A stretch of 5,206 nucleotides of DNA from assembly GCA_025464545.1 (NCBI GenBank), contig JAODMA010000018.1:1-5206 (forward strand). Direction: 5' to 3'. The position numbers were made by a program, and so were the translations under genes. Shown piece by piece: positions 5,132-5,206 of the stretch (positions within the stretch are counted from its first letter, which is position 1; each line of letters starts with the position of its first letter). Source of the DNA: Arthrobacter sp. Its GTDB lineage: Bacteria > Actinomycetota > Actinomycetes > Actinomycetales > Micrococcaceae. The notes under the pieces were generated by a model that saw only the letters and a program-made list of their open reading frames with translations, did not search any database and had not been told where the DNA came from.

Positions 5132-5206
5132 ATGCCTACACGCGTTCACGAGTTTGCCTGGCCTGATCGGATTGTCATCGGCACTATTGGCCTTCCCGGG
5201 GCGCGG
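5132..5206 (+). CDS. DUF3090 family protein, 5' 25 codons only
   Basis: The 25 visible residues, MPTRVHEFAWPDRIVIGTIGLPGAR, match my recollection of the start of actinobacterial DUF3090 proteins (an uncharacterised family of roughly 180-200 aa). The frame is open at the right edge. The start is supported by the family N-terminus and by a TAAAAT hexamer 6 nt upstream. In many actinobacteria this gene follows the MSMEG_4193-type histidine phosphatase and is followed by an SCO1664-type gene and mshC; the visible order fits, but the downstream part is outside the window. The function of the family is unknown to me. Confidence 0.85.
   Translation, partial: MPTRVHEFAWPDRIVIGTIGLPGAR

Noticed and set aside
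3841..5153. 11-bp CGTTCACGAGT repeated at 3841-3851 and 5143-5153
   Set aside because: One copy is within the start of the DUF3090 coding sequence and the other spans a stop codon. No flanking structure; most likely chance.
1..5206. CRISPR array, tRNA or rRNA gene, insertion sequence
   Set aside because: I saw no regularly spaced repeats, cloverleaf-like segments, transposase motifs or terminal inverted repeats.

Overview
The window reads as chromosomal DNA of a high-GC actinobacterium, most likely Micrococcales and perhaps Arthrobacter-like. The evidence is lipoprotein-type peptide-binding proteins with Gly/Ser/Ala-rich N-termini, an actinobacterial histidine phosphatase (MSMEG_4193 type) followed directly by a DUF3090 gene, and several start codons placed as in leaderless mRNAs. 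The genus is an inference from remembered protein similarity.

Left half (1-2950, minus strand): two tandem genes encode solute-binding lipoproteins of the SBP_bac_5 (OppA/DppA) family. The downstream gene (1-781) runs off the left edge. The upstream gene (1057-2838) is complete. Each has an AGGAGG ribosome binding site 4 nt from its ATG and a palindromic 5' leader. Both share the same promoter layout: CAAC, 18 nt, TAGGCT, 3-4 nt, CCCATATG. They therefore look like separately transcribed but co-designed paralogues. No permease or ATPase gene lies inside the window.

Middle (2950-4152): a sparse, partly decayed stretch. It holds a 56-aa unrecognised ORF with a leaderless-type promoter (3306-3476), a one-TM SHOCT-domain gene broken by a single extra A (3532-3769), and a convergent 102-aa conserved-looking hypothetical protein (3844-4152, minus). 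About 300 nt around 3000-3290 hold nothing I recognise.

Right end (4153-5206, plus strand): the histidine phosphatase gene (4372-5107) is interrupted after codon 149 by an extra 43 bp that shifts the frame and separates the two catalytic histidines. Most of the extra DNA is a near copy (25 of 27 bases) of the gene's own promoter and start region, and it sits between copies of a 15-bp direct repeat. DUF3090 starts at 5132 and runs off the right edge.

Across the right half, four starts (3306 plus, 4152 minus, 4372 plus, 5132 plus) have a TANNNT hexamer exactly 6 nt before the ATG, and the 43-bp insertion carries a fifth copy of this arrangement. The strongest observations are the self-templated insertion, this shared leaderless start signature, and the twin promoters of the two binding proteins. 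I found no convincing new multi-gene system.
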